DNA of 58,214 bases from JBBDMU01 sp040878115 (GTDB taxonomy: Bacteria; Bacteroidota; Rhodothermia; Balneolales; Natronogracilivirgulaceae), in NCBI GenBank assembly GCA_040878115.1, contig JBBDMV010000147.1, positions 1 through 58,214 of the forward strand, read 5' to 3'. Below the pieces are notes generated by a model. The model saw nothing but the letters and a program-made list of their open reading frames with translations. It was not told the DNA's origin and searched no databases. Of the stretch, positions 9,133 to 18,637 are shown piece by piece. Each line of letters opens with the position of its first letter. Position 1 is the first letter of the stretch. A program made the translations under genes and the position numbers.

Positions 9133-9804
9133 TCAAAGATCCAAAAAACGAATAAATTCATCAGCACGATCTTCATATTCACCAGAATCAGTTTGTGTGT
9201 TACCGGAGTCTTGTATTATGATAAAATTATAACGACTTAGGGCAGCTTTAACACGTGACAGATCGGTAAGGTTTAATTTTATCGACAGGCGGAAATGATC
9301 ACTGATTTTATTGGGAGGCTGTACGGCGATACCTAAAATTTTTGCGTTTTCAGATTCAATAATACGTACTACCTCGGACAGGGAGAAATCATGCTCCTGC
9401 TGCTCAATAGTGATAACGGATCCATGTTCAGATACATTCAGCATTTCCGATAACGCCTTGTAGAGTTCACTCCTTAAAACTACACCTAAAAAATTCTCTT
9501 TTTCATCGACTACCGGGAGCAATTTTAAATTGTTCAACATCATTGTTTTGGCCACATCGAACACATGTTCGTCGGGTGAAGTGGTTATTGGCTTTCTCCG
9601 GCGTACAGCAAAAAGGCTAACCTTTCCAGATTCATTATCCATAAGGCTTTCCTTCGAAACCATACCAATTAACTTCCTTGTGGTATGGTCCACAATCGGC
9701 AACTCATCTACCTTGTACTCTTTCATAGAAGAAAGGGCCGTTTGAGCAGAATCAGCCACCCGAAGGGGCAGAATGTCAATATTTATAATTTCCAGTACAA
9801 GCAT
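9133..9804 (-). CDS. CBS-domain pair protein
   Basis: A 223-residue soluble protein. Two CBS motifs are visible: VDELPIVDHTTRKLIGMVS near 31-49 and NLKLLPVVDEKENFLGVV near 91-108. CBS pairs bind adenine nucleotides and act as energy-sensing modules. The remaining 100 residues include IIESENAKILGIAVQ, which resembles an ACT-like regulatory fold. No catalytic domain is attached, so the partner must be a separate protein. The gene follows hflX by 39 bp on the same strand. Confidence 0.82.
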   Translation of the reverse strand: MLVLEIINIDILPLRVADSAQTALSSMKEYKVDELPIVDHTTRKLIGMVSKESLMDNESGKVSLFAVRRRKPITTSPDEHVFDVAKTMMLNNLKLLPVVDEKENFLGVVLRSELYKALSEMLNVSEHGSVITIEQQEHDFSLSEVVRIIESENAKILGIAVQPPNKISDHFRLSIKLNLTDLSRVKAALSRYNFIIIQDSGNTQTDSGEYEDRADEFIRFLDL

Positions 9805-9843
9805 AGTTTATAAATAACAAATCTATCAATAATCATCAAATAT

Positions 9844-11121
9844 TTAAACAATTTGGTGATTATCGGCCCTCATTAAAAGACGTTCGAGCTTGCCTAAATG
9901 TTTTTTATTAATTTTGAATGCCAGGGAAACTTCATATTCATCATATTCTTTTCTATGAATTTCCGCCACGTCATGCAGGAAAGAAACTACCTTTGAGTTA
10001 CTTACGGGCACCTTGATTTCTTGATAGGTATAATTTTTTTCTAACATCGAAACCAAGCGCTCGTTAATACTTTCCAGGCCAATTCCTCGTGTAGCAGATA
10101 CCAGGACCGCGTCAGGATATTCTGCTTTAAGAACAGCCAAATTGTTACTGTCGCTGATCTTGTCGATCTTATTCAGAACCAAAATGACCGGCTTCGATTC
10201 GGCGTCAATTTCAACAAGTGTTTTGTTGACCGTATCGATATAATCATGTAAAACCGGAGATGAAGCATCGGCAACATGTAATAAAACATCGGCTTCCCGA
10301 ATTTCATCAAGTGTCGATTTGAAACTTTCAATAAGGTTATGAGGCAGTTTCCGGATAAAACCTACCGTATCGGATAACAGGACATCTTCCTTATTAACGG
10401 CAAAACGACGTACCGTTGGATCCAACGTAGCGAAAAGCCTGTTTTCTGCAAAGACATCTGTGTTCGTTATCGTATTCATCAATGATGATTTCCCTGCGTT
10501 GGTGTAGCCGACCAAAGCCACTCTCAACGTATCGGAACGACTTTTTCGTTGCACATTCCTCTGGGATTCCAGTTTTCCAAGTTTCTCTTTAAGAGTGGAA
10601 ATGCGTTGGGCTATGAGCCGGCGATCTGTTTCAATCTGAGTTTCGCCGGGTCCCTTTGTGCCAATGCCACCTTTTTGCCGGGAAAGGTGTGTCCAGTAGC
10701 GGGTAAGCCTGGGCAGTAAATATTGCAGCTGAGCAAGTTCGACCTGGGTCTTAGACGCTGCCGTTTTAGCACGAGATGCAAATATATCCAATATAAGCCC
10801 GCTTCGGTCTAGTATTTTGGTTTCAAGACTTCTCTCGATATTACGGGCTTGTGTTGCGCTGAGATCATCATCGAAAATTACGGCGTCAATGTTTTCGGAT
10901 TTAACGAGTTCTTTAAGTTCTTCGAGTTTCCCTTTTCCCAAATAAGTACCGGGGTCAGGCTGAGCTTTACTTTGAAGTAATTTATGAACAGTGATTCCAC
11001 CGGCGGTTTCTGCCAGCATTTCCAATTCATATATATACTCTTCGGCTTCAATTCGATCTATATTCTGACCAAAAAGCCCAACTAATAATACACGCTCTTT
11101 TTCTTTATGGGTAGTATTCAA
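9844..11121 (-). CDS. hflX: GTPase HflX, ribosome-associated
   Basis: A 425-residue GTPase that binds the 50S subunit and splits stalled or heat-damaged ribosomes in model bacteria. The N-terminal HflX domain carries the family motif GTKGPGETQIETDRR. The G domain has G1 GYTNAGKSS near 204-212, switch I TLDPTVRR, G3 DTVGFI and G4 LNKIDK. An extra C-terminal segment of about 60 residues follows. Gaps to both minus-strand neighbours are small (25 and 39 bp), so operon membership is likely. Confidence 0.94.
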   Translation of the reverse strand: MNTTHKEKERVLLVGLFGQNIDRIEAEEYIYELEMLAETAGGITVHKLLQSKAQPDPGTYLGKGKLEELKELVKSENIDAVIFDDDLSATQARNIERSLETKILDRSGLILDIFASRAKTAASKTQVELAQLQYLLPRLTRYWTHLSRQKGGIGTKGPGETQIETDRRLIAQRISTLKEKLGKLESQRNVQRKSRSDTLRVALVGYTNAGKSSLMNTITNTDVFAENRLFATLDPTVRRFAVNKEDVLLSDTVGFIRKLPHNLIESFKSTLDEIREADVLLHVADASSPVLHDYIDTVNKTLVEIDAESKPVILVLNKIDKISDSNNLAVLKAEYPDAVLVSATRGIGLESINERLVSMLEKNYTYQEIKVPVSNSKVVSFLHDVAEIHRKEYDEYEVSLAFKINKKHLGKLERLLMRADNHQIV

Positions 11122-11146
11122 ATATAATTGGCTGTTTTTTTGAGGT

Positions 11147-11752
11147 TTAATTGCTATGCTTTTTAATAATCGCTTCTATATTATCCGGGATTACAGAAGG
11201 TGGGTTAAAGCGCCGGCCTAACTTCTTTCCCAGAATTTTTCTAAATTCATCATTCTCTTCCTCAGGAACGATCAATTCAAGCTTTATGGCTTCTTTTCTT
11301 CGGCTTCTAATTTCCGAACTGTTATAGATAAATGTAAATCGATAATTTCCACCTTCTTTTCGTTCTGCATAATCTACGATTTCATGCCACGAAATCGTTT
11401 GTGAGGGGTCATTAATATTTTTAACAATACCATGATCGGTTATGAACCTTTTCATCATCAAGTGACTGGCTACAAACCAGTTAAGTCCGATCCAGATATA
11501 GCTGAACATCGCCGTGTTGTATTGGGTTAGCTCAGCATTCCAGATTACAATTGTCATAAAAAACAAAAACCCAAGGAACAGACTCGAAAATAATGGAAAG
11601 CCACCAAGTTTTCCACCTTTCCAGGTTTGCAGCACATTGCGTAACCTAAGAGAGTTTGATAAAGTTACTAATGCAAGTATTGTTGTTGCAATGGTAAAAA
11701 AACCAAGCAAAATACTGTGCATCATTCCGATATGTATAAAACTAAAATCCAT
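11147..11752 (-). CDS. Small membrane protein with a cytoplasmic PH-like tail
   Basis: A 201-residue protein I do not recognise by name. The first 105 residues hold three hydrophobic helices (near 8-31, 49-68 and 82-98). The rest is soluble, with a pattern (ISWHEIVDY, then EGGNYRFTFIY, then KLELIVPEEENDEFRKIL) reminiscent of the bacterial PH domains found in small membrane proteins. It starts 6 bp after the BatA-like gene and precedes hflX, so it is probably cotranscribed. No function is assigned. Confidence 0.7.
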   Translation of the reverse strand: MDFSFIHIGMMHSILLGFFTIATTILALVTLSNSLRLRNVLQTWKGGKLGGFPLFSSLFLGFLFFMTIVIWNAELTQYNTAMFSYIWIGLNWFVASHLMMKRFITDHGIVKNINDPSQTISWHEIVDYAERKEGGNYRFTFIYNSSEIRSRRKEAIKLELIVPEEENDEFRKILGKKLGRRFNPPSVIPDNIEAIIKKHSN

Positions 11753-11758
11753 ATTATG

Positions 11759-13882
11759 TTATCTCTCCGCTTTATACTTACTGGTAATTAAGCACTCTAT
11801 AACTAATAAAACAAGTGCTAACCATACAAACCAATTCCAAATCTCTCTTCCGAACCCAGCTGATCCTATTCTAAAATTCATATCGTCAACCGACATATTA
11901 TATGTATCCATAACGTCAAGCAGGTGTAAATGCTTGCTTATCTTATCTTCCAGTTCCTGTATAGTAAACGCTTCAAAATCAGATTCCGATACATCTTGAT
12001 TTATTGCGAGACTTCTTTGCTCTTGTCCATCACTAATTTTAGCCCATCCAGGCTCCCAATCTTTTGCATTATAATGTATTTGAACTCCTTCAGCCGTTAT
12101 GGCTGCTTCAGGGCGAACATTAATATCATTAATTTCTATTTCAATATCGAGATTAGAAAAAGCATAACCTCGATCAAAAGGTCGGCCTAATATATGTTCT
12201 TGCATCCTGGTATCCTCAAAAGAAACAGCATACAGGGCCATTCGAAAGTAAACAGGTGCAAAAAGCGAATTTGCAGGAAAGTTGGACCATCCAGGATCGG
12301 CACCCAGGGATGAAACCATCAGCAACCCATCTCCATAGCGATGCTCTGTTAGCAAAGGTTCATTTAGATTAGAATTAAAAATCGTATTGCCGTGAGATTG
12401 GCCTCCGGGGTTGTAAATCCAGTAATAATAGAGATCCGGCATAGTGATACTGATCTCTTCGTCTTCCTGTTTTTCAAAGATCTCATCAAGTATAGGGTGT
12501 CCTTGAATAAGAGAATGAAATCCTCCAATCTGTTCGAAACGTCCGTAGTCACCACGCAGACCGGTGAATTGGCCGGCATTAAACAGGTCAAGAAACGTGT
12601 TGTAGGAATTTAGATCGGACCCTTCAGAAGGGAATATGATCAATCCTTTCCCCTCCTGCACAAAACGTTGCAAATCGCTGTGAATAAAATCAGGAATATC
12701 AACAAGGCCATCGAGCATTACAGCATCATAATCTTCAATACTCTCTCCTTTAAGCTGATCTACCGGTAGTTCATTGAACCGAATCCGCGAGTTAGTTTGA
12801 CCGGCGGCTTCCAGCACAGGCTTTAGATAAGACCTGTATTCGGAATTCTGCCTGTCATCCCTGACCAATAATATTTGCCTTGTTTCCGGAATGCTGATCG
12901 AAAAATATCTTTTGTCATCGAAAGTGTAGGTACCTCCTTCCAGTCTGGCGAGGCCTTTAAGATCACCGGGGCTTTGAGGCACAACTTCGAATACATAGCT
13001 TTCTGATTGCCCTGCATCAAGGTCAACTTGATATTCCCCCATTGAGTTACCTTCAATATCAAGACTAAGGAACTGATTGTATACGGGTTCCCTTCCATAA
13101 TTCTGAACCTCGATTTCCACTGAAAACGGATTTCCACTGCTGATGATACTGTTGGTCGAGCGGATAGCGGTTACAGCTGTATTTGCATCTGATTGTTTTC
13201 CAATCTTTACAAATTGAACCGGAGCAAATTCTTTTTGTATGCCATCTTCATCAAGCATTAACTGATCAAGGGAACTGATATGCGTTTTTTGCCCATGGGA
13301 AATCCAATACATCATTCCTGAGGCTACATTATCCTGAGAAAGCTGCTGGGCGATGAACTTTATTTGTTCGGATGTATATGCTCCTTTATTCTCCACCTCA
13401 ACATCTTTCAGCAGGCGTTCAGCCTCCTGTTGATTAACCGCCCTGATATGTCCAGGGTCCCCGTGCGTAGTCATAATCAAGAACTGATCATTACTTTTTG
13501 CCTGAGATATTACATCTTCAGCAAACTCTTTTGCCTGATCGATGTAAGGGCCATTCTCGTCAATTTGGTTCATGCCAGGGCTATTATCAATCAGCATACC
13601 ATAAAGTATAGGACTGCGACCTGAGCTTAAATCCGTAAGTTGGGCGGGTAAAAAGGGTCTTGCCAGAGCCAGCGCCAGAAAGATCAAAGCCAGGGAACGA
13701 ACTGCCAGAAGCAAAAGTCGTTTAATATTGAGCCGCTTCAGAGTAGTTTTCTGCAGTTCCGAAAAAAAAGCTATGGTTGAAAAAGCAACCTGACGGGGCT
13801 TCCTGAAATTTATGAAATGCAAAACTATCGGGATGGCAATGGCCAGCAAACCGAATAGAAAGAAAGGATTAAGAAAATTCAA
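11759..13882 (-). CDS. BatA-domain membrane protein (aerotolerance-regulator-like)
   Basis: A 707-residue protein. Residues 1-75 match the BatA N-terminal module: a first helix (FFLFGLLAIAIPIVLHF), the FRKPRQVAFSTIAFF stretch, then a second helix ending in ALARPFLPA. The body follows a von Willebrand A-like order starting at LIDNSPGMN, and the last residues form a closing helix (WNWFVWLALVLLVIECLI). The strict MIDAS motif DxSxS is altered to DNSPG. No MoxR ATPase gene adjoins, unlike classical Bat operons. The role is presumably in envelope assembly or stress, by family only. Confidence 0.82.
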   Translation of the reverse strand: MNFLNPFFLFGLLAIAIPIVLHFINFRKPRQVAFSTIAFFSELQKTTLKRLNIKRLLLLAVRSLALIFLALALARPFLPAQLTDLSSGRSPILYGMLIDNSPGMNQIDENGPYIDQAKEFAEDVISQAKSNDQFLIMTTHGDPGHIRAVNQQEAERLLKDVEVENKGAYTSEQIKFIAQQLSQDNVASGMMYWISHGQKTHISSLDQLMLDEDGIQKEFAPVQFVKIGKQSDANTAVTAIRSTNSIISSGNPFSVEIEVQNYGREPVYNQFLSLDIEGNSMGEYQVDLDAGQSESYVFEVVPQSPGDLKGLARLEGGTYTFDDKRYFSISIPETRQILLVRDDRQNSEYRSYLKPVLEAAGQTNSRIRFNELPVDQLKGESIEDYDAVMLDGLVDIPDFIHSDLQRFVQEGKGLIIFPSEGSDLNSYNTFLDLFNAGQFTGLRGDYGRFEQIGGFHSLIQGHPILDEIFEKQEDEEISITMPDLYYYWIYNPGGQSHGNTIFNSNLNEPLLTEHRYGDGLLMVSSLGADPGWSNFPANSLFAPVYFRMALYAVSFEDTRMQEHILGRPFDRGYAFSNLDIEIEINDINVRPEAAITAEGVQIHYNAKDWEPGWAKISDGQEQRSLAINQDVSESDFEAFTIQELEDKISKHLHLLDVMDTYNMSVDDMNFRIGSAGFGREIWNWFVWLALVLLVIECLITSKYKAER

Positions 13883-14057
13883 AGTTGATTGAAATTAATA
13901 TTTCTGATTTATGACTACAGGATGCGTTTCAAATATTTATAAAACATTCCAATAAAACTTCGTTATTCCCTTTGCGTGTTTTTACCTTTTTACATGAAAG
14001 CGAAAGAAAAAAGCCCTAAATTAAGTTTAATTAAGAACCTTCTCCTTCATACAGATC
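13883..14057. promoter_or_regulatory. Divergent promoter region between the BatA-like gene and the propeller lipoprotein
   Basis: The 175 AT-rich bp between two divergent start codons must carry both promoters. I cannot single out a convincing promoter motif or operator in it. Confidence 0.4.
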
Positions 14058-16739
14058 ATGCTTATTGCCTCATCCAATTTCTGCATTTCGAAAGTCGCCC
14101 CGGTTTTTTTTATCATGCTGCTAGCTATCAGCTGCAACCAAATTCCGGAAAAAGATTGGCTTAAAGCCATCCCTGAATATGTTCCTGCTATCGTCATACC
14201 CGAGCAAAATGCAAATATCTCGACTGTAATGCGATCGGAATACTTGCCATTTTTTGAAGATATCAGTACATCAAGCATATCGACGATCTCCCAAGTCGAA
14301 AACGTGCCTGAAATTTCCATATTGCTCAAGGGCATGGCCATCTTCCCTACCGAGGCCCAGGACTGGAAGCCACTTTGGATAGCCGAAACGGATAAAAACC
14401 TTCTGAGCACTATAGCTCCACATTTTAATAAGAAATATGCCGAAAATGAGTATAATTTCAACGGGGTGAAAATACATATTCTTCATATTGACGAAGAAAA
14501 CCTGTATGCTACTCAATTACACCAATGGGTTTTGATTTCCGAAAGTAGCTATGCCATCGAAGAAGCACTGCGAACTTATCTTAATAATGATTCACCCGGC
14601 ATAGATATTGATGCATCAAAAATCCAGTCAAGCAGCCTGGTCATGAATGCTCCTTATTTTGACCGCTGGCTGGCCCAATCCGGTGCTCCCCGCTATCGTC
14701 CTATGATCAAGGATGTTTTCAAAGGAACCAAAGCAGGTGTCTTTTTCATAAATTCTGACAGGGGAGGTCCGGATAACTTATCTATATCAGGGTCACTGCC
14801 ATTGGCTGACAACAAAACAAGTCTGATAAATTCAATTTCTTATTCCAATCAAGGAGTTGTTCTTGACCGTTACATCCCTGTTGATGCAGCAGCCTTTGGT
14901 ATATTTAATCATTCTCCGGAACCTTATCCGCCCAAAAATATCGCCACCGAAACATCGTTGGATTCGCTCTTATTGACCGATACTGATTTATATCGCGACA
15001 TCGCCGAAACGCTTCACCCCTCTTTCGCTTATGTGGCCTATGGGGCATCGGGTTATTTATCAGTGGGTGAAAATCTTTACATTCGGCGTCTTTCCGATCA
15101 AGCCGAATTAAACCAAATAATGCAACGCCTCGCACGTGACGGCTTCGCTGAACGCATCAACAATACTTACAGTGTCGAAAGCCGGGTTTTTGCTGATTTA
15201 TTGGGAAGTTCGCTGAATGATTATGATTATTTCAGCCTCTCCATATCTCACAATGGAGCTGTTTTTTCACAGCGTCCGGGCCTGACCAGCCGTATCGAAT
15301 CCGACCGAAGCCGTAGAAGGGTGATGTATTATGATGACAATTACACAATGGTCCGGAATGAATTTCCCGAAAAGATGAGTGCCTTTTTTTATGCTAAAAG
15401 CAGTGAGTACCTTGAATACCTGAACCCGGTGCTCAGTCCCAACAATTACACATCCATAATTTCTTCTCAGTTTGATGTTTCAGCGCTTAGCCTGAATCTT
15501 GACAACTCTGGAAATAATCTGGACTTCAATCTGAAGACGTTTCGCACTGAAGAAAGTGAACAGCCTTACAGAGAACGCTGGGTTTTCCCGCTGGATAATA
15601 CCGACCTCACCGGAGCCCCTGTTTTAGCCAATCTGGGTGGCAGTAATAGTAATGAAATCCTTTTCGCAACGGATAATAGCCGAATTTACGCTCTCGCTAC
15701 TGATGGAACTACCCTTTTTGAAACAGATACGGGTACGGATATACCTATAGGCCAGCCTTTGATCTACGACTGGTATGGAAATGATCAAAAAGCCATTCTG
15801 ATTGCTGCGGGAAACAAAATCTATGCCTGGAACAACAGAGGTGGGGCACTGCCCAGTTTCCCGGTTGAGATGGACGAACAAATTACAGCTCCTCTTCAGG
15901 TGGCTGATATTTCCCGTGACGGACGGGCCGAACTGATCGTTGCAACAGCAGATCGAAAAATCAACGTATTAGATGGTCGTGGAGAGAATATTTCAGGATG
16001 GCCTCAAACAACCAATTCAAGGATTGAATCACAACCTGTTTTCAAACAAATAGAAGATAATTGGGCAATATGGGCCTATGCAGAAAATGGATTGTTTTCA
16101 TGGAATACGAACGGGCGTCTCCAATCAGGTTACCCCGTTTTTATTGAATCATCCTTTAGGGGGGAGCCTTTCTTTTATAAGGATAATGTGATAGCAGCTG
16201 CGGCCGATGGCCATCTTTATTCCATAGGGAGAACAAAGATCTTTACAGATAGTTTGAGTCGTGAGGCACGAGTTGAAACAGCGTCACTTGAGGAAGATGA
16301 AAATACCGACAACGTAGAAAGTATTTATGTTGCGAATTCATCCCTGGTGAATACCCCTTTGATTGAGACTTTGCGGATAAATAAAGAAGAGACGGATAGT
16401 TTTCAGGAAGAAATGATTATCACTCAAAGCGCCAATGGTTCGATTTTTGTCTATAATACAAAGGGGCAATTACGAATGACGCAAAGTATGGGCCAGCCAA
16501 GCGATGAAAACCATAACATTATTATACACGATATAAATAGCTCGGGTTCACCGGAGATCATTGCACTTGCAGGGTTTGGCAGGTTATATGCCTGGAATTC
16601 ATTGACCGGAGAGCCTTATAAGGACCTGCCTACATCTGCCATGACTTACCCAATCGTTGCCGATATTTATGGTGACGGCGGGACGGAGCTCATCGCCAAG
16701 ACTCGTGAAGGGTTAAGGGCATGGACGATCCTGCCTTGA
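14058..16739 (+). CDS. Large lipoprotein with a C-terminal beta-propeller-like repeat region
   Basis: An 893-residue predicted lipoprotein. The N-terminus has a hydrophobic segment (VAPVFFIMLLAISC) ending in a lipobox, so Cys26 or so would be acylated. The first half is unrecognised. From about residue 525 there are repeated units with GGSNSNEILFATDNSRIYAL, DISRDGRAELIVATAD and DIYGDGGTELIAKT, the FG-GAP/PQQ-like pattern of a beta-propeller. It is divergent from the BatA-like gene and may share its promoter region. A structural or binding role at the envelope is likely; no substrate can be named. Confidence 0.75.
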   Translation: MLIASSNFCISKVAPVFFIMLLAISCNQIPEKDWLKAIPEYVPAIVIPEQNANISTVMRSEYLPFFEDISTSSISTISQVENVPEISILLKGMAIFPTEAQDWKPLWIAETDKNLLSTIAPHFNKKYAENEYNFNGVKIHILHIDEENLYATQLHQWVLISESSYAIEEALRTYLNNDSPGIDIDASKIQSSSLVMNAPYFDRWLAQSGAPRYRPMIKDVFKGTKAGVFFINSDRGGPDNLSISGSLPLADNKTSLINSISYSNQGVVLDRYIPVDAAAFGIFNHSPEPYPPKNIATETSLDSLLLTDTDLYRDIAETLHPSFAYVAYGASGYLSVGENLYIRRLSDQAELNQIMQRLARDGFAERINNTYSVESRVFADLLGSSLNDYDYFSLSISHNGAVFSQRPGLTSRIESDRSRRRVMYYDDNYTMVRNEFPEKMSAFFYAKSSEYLEYLNPVLSPNNYTSIISSQFDVSALSLNLDNSGNNLDFNLKTFRTEESEQPYRERWVFPLDNTDLTGAPVLANLGGSNSNEILFATDNSRIYALATDGTTLFETDTGTDIPIGQPLIYDWYGNDQKAILIAAGNKIYAWNNRGGALPSFPVEMDEQITAPLQVADISRDGRAELIVATADRKINVLDGRGENISGWPQTTNSRIESQPVFKQIEDNWAIWAYAENGLFSWNTNGRLQSGYPVFIESSFRGEPFFYKDNVIAAAADGHLYSIGRTKIFTDSLSREARVETASLEEDENTDNVESIYVANSSLVNTPLIETLRINKEETDSFQEEMIITQSANGSIFVYNTKGQLRMTQSMGQPSDENHNIIIHDINSSGSPEIIALAGFGRLYAWNSLTGEPYKDLPTSAMTYPIVADIYGDGGTELIAKTREGLRAWTILP

Positions 16740-16930
16740 TTACATATCCTCTACTTACAATTTTTCATTGATATCGATAGGGTTTTTTGAAAATTATACC
16801 CCGTTACCTGTATCAAGTTATAATATATTATAAGAATAAGGTACAATCCCCGTTAGAAAATATGATCCCAAAGTTTAAGGATAGGTCGGAAGAAATCCGA
16901 TGAGAAAAAACCATTTACAGATAAAACTAA

Positions 16931-16935
16931 AGGAG
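16931..16935 (+). promoter_or_regulatory. Strong Shine-Dalgarno sequence deciding a TTG start
   Basis: aggag lies 8 nt before the TTG at 16944. Most genes in this window lack such a site. It supports the TTG as the true initiation codon of the FKBP gene, since no ATG is available near the conserved N-terminus. Confidence 0.7.
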
Positions 16936-16943
16936 AATCTATC

Positions 16944-17372
16944 TTGTCACAGATAAAAGATGGCGATAAAGTCAAAGTTCACTATACAGGTAAACTTGCA
17001 GACGGTTCAGAATTTGACAGTTCGGCCAATAAAGAACCTATGGAGTTTAAAATTGGTGAGGGAAAACTCATTCCAGGATTTGAACAAGCTGTAGTAGGTA
17101 TGAACGTCGGTGATAAAAACACCGTTACCATCCCATCAAACGAAGCTTACGGTGAACGAAGAGATGACATGAATGTCAGCGTTGAAAAGGAAAAGCTTCC
17201 GGAAGACTTGACGCCCGAACTAGGTCAGCAGCTTCAAATCCAACAGGAGGATGGTAAAGCTATCCCGGTTGTTATTGCTGATATTTCAGATACTCACGTA
17301 ACTCTGGATGCCAATCACCCATTGGCCGGTGAGGACCTTACATTTGAAATTGAAGTAGTAGAAAAAGAATAA
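16944..17372 (+). CDS. FKBP-type peptidyl-prolyl isomerase, SlyD-like
   Basis: A 142-residue isomerase/chaperone starting at TTG with a clear ribosome-binding site. The FKBP core appears as VKVHYTGKLADGSEFDSS, then GKLIPGFEQAVVGM and IPSNEAYGER. Residues about 75-125 form the flap-inserted IF chaperone domain typical of SlyD. A histidine-rich metal-binding tail is absent, as in many SlyD homologues. There is no signal peptide, so it is cytoplasmic. It is a single-gene unit closed by a strong terminator immediately after the stop. Confidence 0.92.
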   Translation: MSQIKDGDKVKVHYTGKLADGSEFDSSANKEPMEFKIGEGKLIPGFEQAVVGMNVGDKNTVTIPSNEAYGERRDDMNVSVEKEKLPEDLTPELGQQLQIQQEDGKAIPVVIADISDTHVTLDANHPLAGEDLTFEIEVVEKE

Positions 17373-17374
17373 TA

Positions 17375-17408
17375 AAAAAGGCTGCTTTGAAGCAGCCTTT
17401 TTCTTTTT
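17375..17408. terminator. Intrinsic terminator after the FKBP gene
   Basis: The arms ggctgctt and aagcagcc (17380-17397) pair perfectly. They are preceded by an A run and followed by a T-rich tract, so the structure could work on both strands. It sits directly after the stop codon. Confidence 0.9.
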
Positions 17409-17447
17409 ACGGGAAGAGTTAACCTTAGCAGTTTGGTTCGCTTGATT

Positions 17448-18119
17448 ATGAAGAAAGCAGCTGCGAATAAATGTAGTATTGTTGTCATATTATTTCTCTT
17501 TCCCTTTACTCAAGGCTGTCTTGGCCCTGTTAAAGAACTATACCCACGCGACTCAGACCAACGAAACATATCAATATATATCGTCAGTCACGGATGGCAC
17601 GCTGGAATTGCTGTACCAACCAATGAAATCCCCACTGATGTCTGGATTAATGATGATGCACTGCCTCCCGTAGATTTTATAGAATTTGGCTGGGGAGACG
17701 CCGGGTATTATCAGGCCCGTCAGGTAACTCTTGGCTTGATCCTAAGAGCATCCTTCTGGCCAACTCCAAGTGTATTACATATTGCAGGCTTTGCTTCTCC
17801 TGTACCCCAATATTTCTCAGCCAGCCAGGTCGTTGAGGTCCGGATTTCAGAAGAAGGAATGAGGGAGTTAGCTAAATTCATTGCCGGGTACTTTCAAGTT
17901 GATGACGAAGGCTATGCTATTCCCGACGGAGATGGTTTGTATGGTACGCACAATTCTTTTTATAAAGCAGAAACTTATTATTATCTGCCGAAAACCAGCA
18001 ATACCTGGACTGCCAGGGCCCTACGGTCTACCGGCGCTCCGGTAACACCACTTTACGGACTTACATCTGGTAATGTGATGTACCAAGCCAGAAGAGTGGG
18101 TACGGTTGTTGGCGAATGA
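17448..18119 (+). CDS. DUF2459/TIGR02117 family lipoprotein
   Basis: A 223-residue protein when started at ATG 17448; a TTG 15 bp upstream is possible but less likely. The N-terminus is basic, then hydrophobic (IVVILFLFPF), then has a lipobox ending TQGC, so it should be membrane-anchored. The family signature is clear: IVSHGWHAGIAVP near 46-58 and DFIEFGWGDAGYY about 30 residues later, plus GTHNSFYKAETYYY. The biochemical role of the family is unknown. It stands between two terminator-separated units and is probably monocistronic. Confidence 0.82.
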   Translation: MKKAAANKCSIVVILFLFPFTQGCLGPVKELYPRDSDQRNISIYIVSHGWHAGIAVPTNEIPTDVWINDDALPPVDFIEFGWGDAGYYQARQVTLGLILRASFWPTPSVLHIAGFASPVPQYFSASQVVEVRISEEGMRELAKFIAGYFQVDDEGYAIPDGDGLYGTHNSFYKAETYYYLPKTSNTWTARALRSTGAPVTPLYGLTSGNVMYQARRVGTVVGE

Positions 18120-18199
18120 ACCCTGTTATATGCAATAAGAGATACTCCCTTATACCTTTTTTTCTAAACCACAGCGTCTGTTTTTTTGTATCTTAGGAT

Positions 18200-18607
18200 A
18201 TGAGTACACAACCAGCTATAATTCTATTTGATGGTGTTTGCAACCTATGCAACTCAAGCATCAATTTTGTTATTGATCGCGATCACAAACGCCATTTTCG
18301 TTACACGGCCCTGCAATCCGAAAAAGGAAAGCAATTGATGAAGGAGTATAATTTGCCGACTGAGAAACTCACCAGCATAGTTCTCATCGAAAACAATAAA
18401 GTTTATCGAAGATCCCATGCCGCTTTAAGAGTTGCCCGGTCAATGAACTTCCCCTGGCCATTGCTTTATGGCTTTATTGCAGTCCCGTCTTTTATCAGAG
18501 ATATCGTTTATGACACGATTGCTAAAAACCGGTATAAATGGTTTGGTAAGCAAAAAGAATGCAGAATTCCTACGCCGGAGTTGAAAGAGCTGTTTCTGGA
18601 AGATTAG
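18200..18607 (+). CDS. DCC-family thiol-disulfide oxidoreductase-like protein (DUF393/YuxK)
   Basis: A 135-residue soluble protein opening with the DCC family signature: FDGVCNLCNSSINFVIDRD at about 10-28, where Asp and the two cysteines (CxxC) are kept. The fold is thioredoxin-like and a redox role is presumed, although no substrate is known for the family. KQKECRIPTPE near the C-terminus provides another cysteine. It converges with the NlpC/P60 gene across 30 bp. Confidence 0.85.
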   Translation: MSTQPAIILFDGVCNLCNSSINFVIDRDHKRHFRYTALQSEKGKQLMKEYNLPTEKLTSIVLIENNKVYRRSHAALRVARSMNFPWPLLYGFIAVPSFIRDIVYDTIAKNRYKWFGKQKECRIPTPELKELFLED

Positions 18608-18637
18608 TTTGCTGTGTGATTGAGTTATACAGATAGC

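Noticed and set aside
16818..16833. AT-only palindrome ttataatatattataa before the FKBP gene.
   Set aside because: A palindrome composed solely of A and T is expected by chance in AT-rich leaders, and nothing else supports a site.
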